From: Bacteroidales bacterium UBA2198
GTDB taxonomy: Bacteria > Bacteroidota > Bacteroidia > Bacteroidales > VadinHA17
DNA length: 6,720 nt
Direction: 5' to 3'
Assembly: GCA_002328625.1 (NCBI GenBank)
Contig: DCVC01000030.1
Span: 1-6,720 of the forward strand
Shown here: one piece after another, positions 6,246 to 6,720 of the stretch
Position numbering within the stretch: the stretch's first letter is position 1
How the letters are laid out: each line of letters begins with the position of its first letter
Program-made: the position numbers and the translations under genes
Notes under the pieces: model-generated
The model's database searches: none
Seen by the model: the letters and a program-made list of their open reading frames with translations, nothing else
What the model was told of the DNA's origin: nothing

Positions 6246-6720
6246 ATGGTTTCAATTCAGGATATTTCTGTTTCATTTGGCAGTTTTGACTTATTGACAA
6301 ATATCTCATTCCTTATTAATGAACAGGATCGTATTGGCCTTGCCGGAAAAAACGGAGCCGGGAAATCTACTCTGCTTAAGGTTATTGCAGGGATTCAGAG
6401 TCCCTCTTCAGGAGTGGTTGATATGTCAAAACAGGTGACTATAGGTTACCTCCCCCAGCAAATGACTGTTAATGATACCACAACAGTATTGAATGAGGCT
6501 TTGTCTGCATTCGATGAAGTTATAAATCTGGAAAAAGACATAGAGCGGTGTACCGAAGAGATAGCAAGCAGGGATGACTATGATTCATCAGAATATTTAC
6601 GCCTTTGTGATCATCTTACTGAAACTGAGGAGAGATTCAGAATGCTTGGAGGAGACAGTTATAAGGCTGAAACGGAACAAACCCTTACGGGTCTGGGTTT
6701 CGAAAGGAAGGATTTTGACC
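6246..6720 (+). CDS. ABC-F family ATPase, N-terminal part (runs off the window)
   Basis: The first 158 codons are open and continue past the right edge. The protein has no membrane segment and begins directly with an ABC domain: the A-loop region SFGSFDLL (10-17), Walker A GKNGAGKST (34-42) and the Q-loop region GYLPQQ (67-72). A charged, helical, Glu-rich segment follows (about 85-140), corresponding to the arm subdomain of ABC-F proteins. ABC-F proteins normally carry two such ABC domains on one chain and act on the ribosome, in translation regulation or antibiotic protection; the second half lies outside the window, so the subfamily (EttA, Uup, YheS-like) cannot be decided. The ATG at 6246 gives the canonical opening MVSIQDISVSFG. 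The gene diverges from the lipase gene. Confidence 0.88.
   Translation, partial: MVSIQDISVSFGSFDLLTNISFLINEQDRIGLAGKNGAGKSTLLKVIAGIQSPSSGVVDMSKQVTIGYLPQQMTVNDTTTVLNEALSAFDEVINLEKDIERCTEEIASRDDYDSSEYLRLCDHLTETEERFRMLGGDSYKAETEQTLTGLGFERKDFD

Overview
This 6.7-kb window looks like chromosomal DNA from a member of the Bacteroidota, probably Bacteroidales-like. It is moderately AT-rich and its start codons lack recognisable Shine-Dalgarno sequences. Several gene starts are preceded by TAnnTTTG, the -7 element of the Bacteroidota primary sigma factor. The protein types also fit: a relaxed-lipobox lipoprotein, a SpoIIE phosphatase and an ABC-F ATPase. This assignment is an inference from composition and motifs, not from a database match.

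Most of the window is read from the minus strand. In transcription order, from right to left, it holds: a surface or periplasmic lipoprotein of the secretory-lipase alpha/beta-hydrolase type (4876-6108); an RlmD/RumA-type RNA uracil-5 methyltransferase (3411-4823); a freestanding SpoIIE/PP2C-type serine phosphatase (2523-3338); a 761-residue OLD-like ATPase with a coiled-coil insert and a degraded Toprim domain (225-2510); and tRNA-Ser(GCU) (81-170). The tRNA has its own well-spaced promoter and a hairpin-plus-T-tract terminator. At the right edge, divergently transcribed from the lipase across a 137-bp spacer, is the first 158 codons of an ABC-F ATPase (6246 onward).

The most interesting part is the phosphatase/ATPase pair. 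Only 12 bp separate the two genes, so they are almost certainly co-transcribed. The phosphatase keeps the full PP2C metal-binding aspartate set but has no sensor domain. The ATPase keeps every ABC-type ATPase motif, but its C-terminal Toprim-like domain has lost the first acidic motif and carries Glu-x-Glu where Asp-x-Asp is expected. A reasonable hypothesis is a two-component module in which an ATPase with a non-nucleolytic sensing domain is coupled to a phosphatase. Nothing in the sequence proves a physical or functional link. The neighbours (rRNA methylation, tRNA, lipase, ABC-F) are ordinary chromosomal genes; this is not an obvious mobile or defence island.
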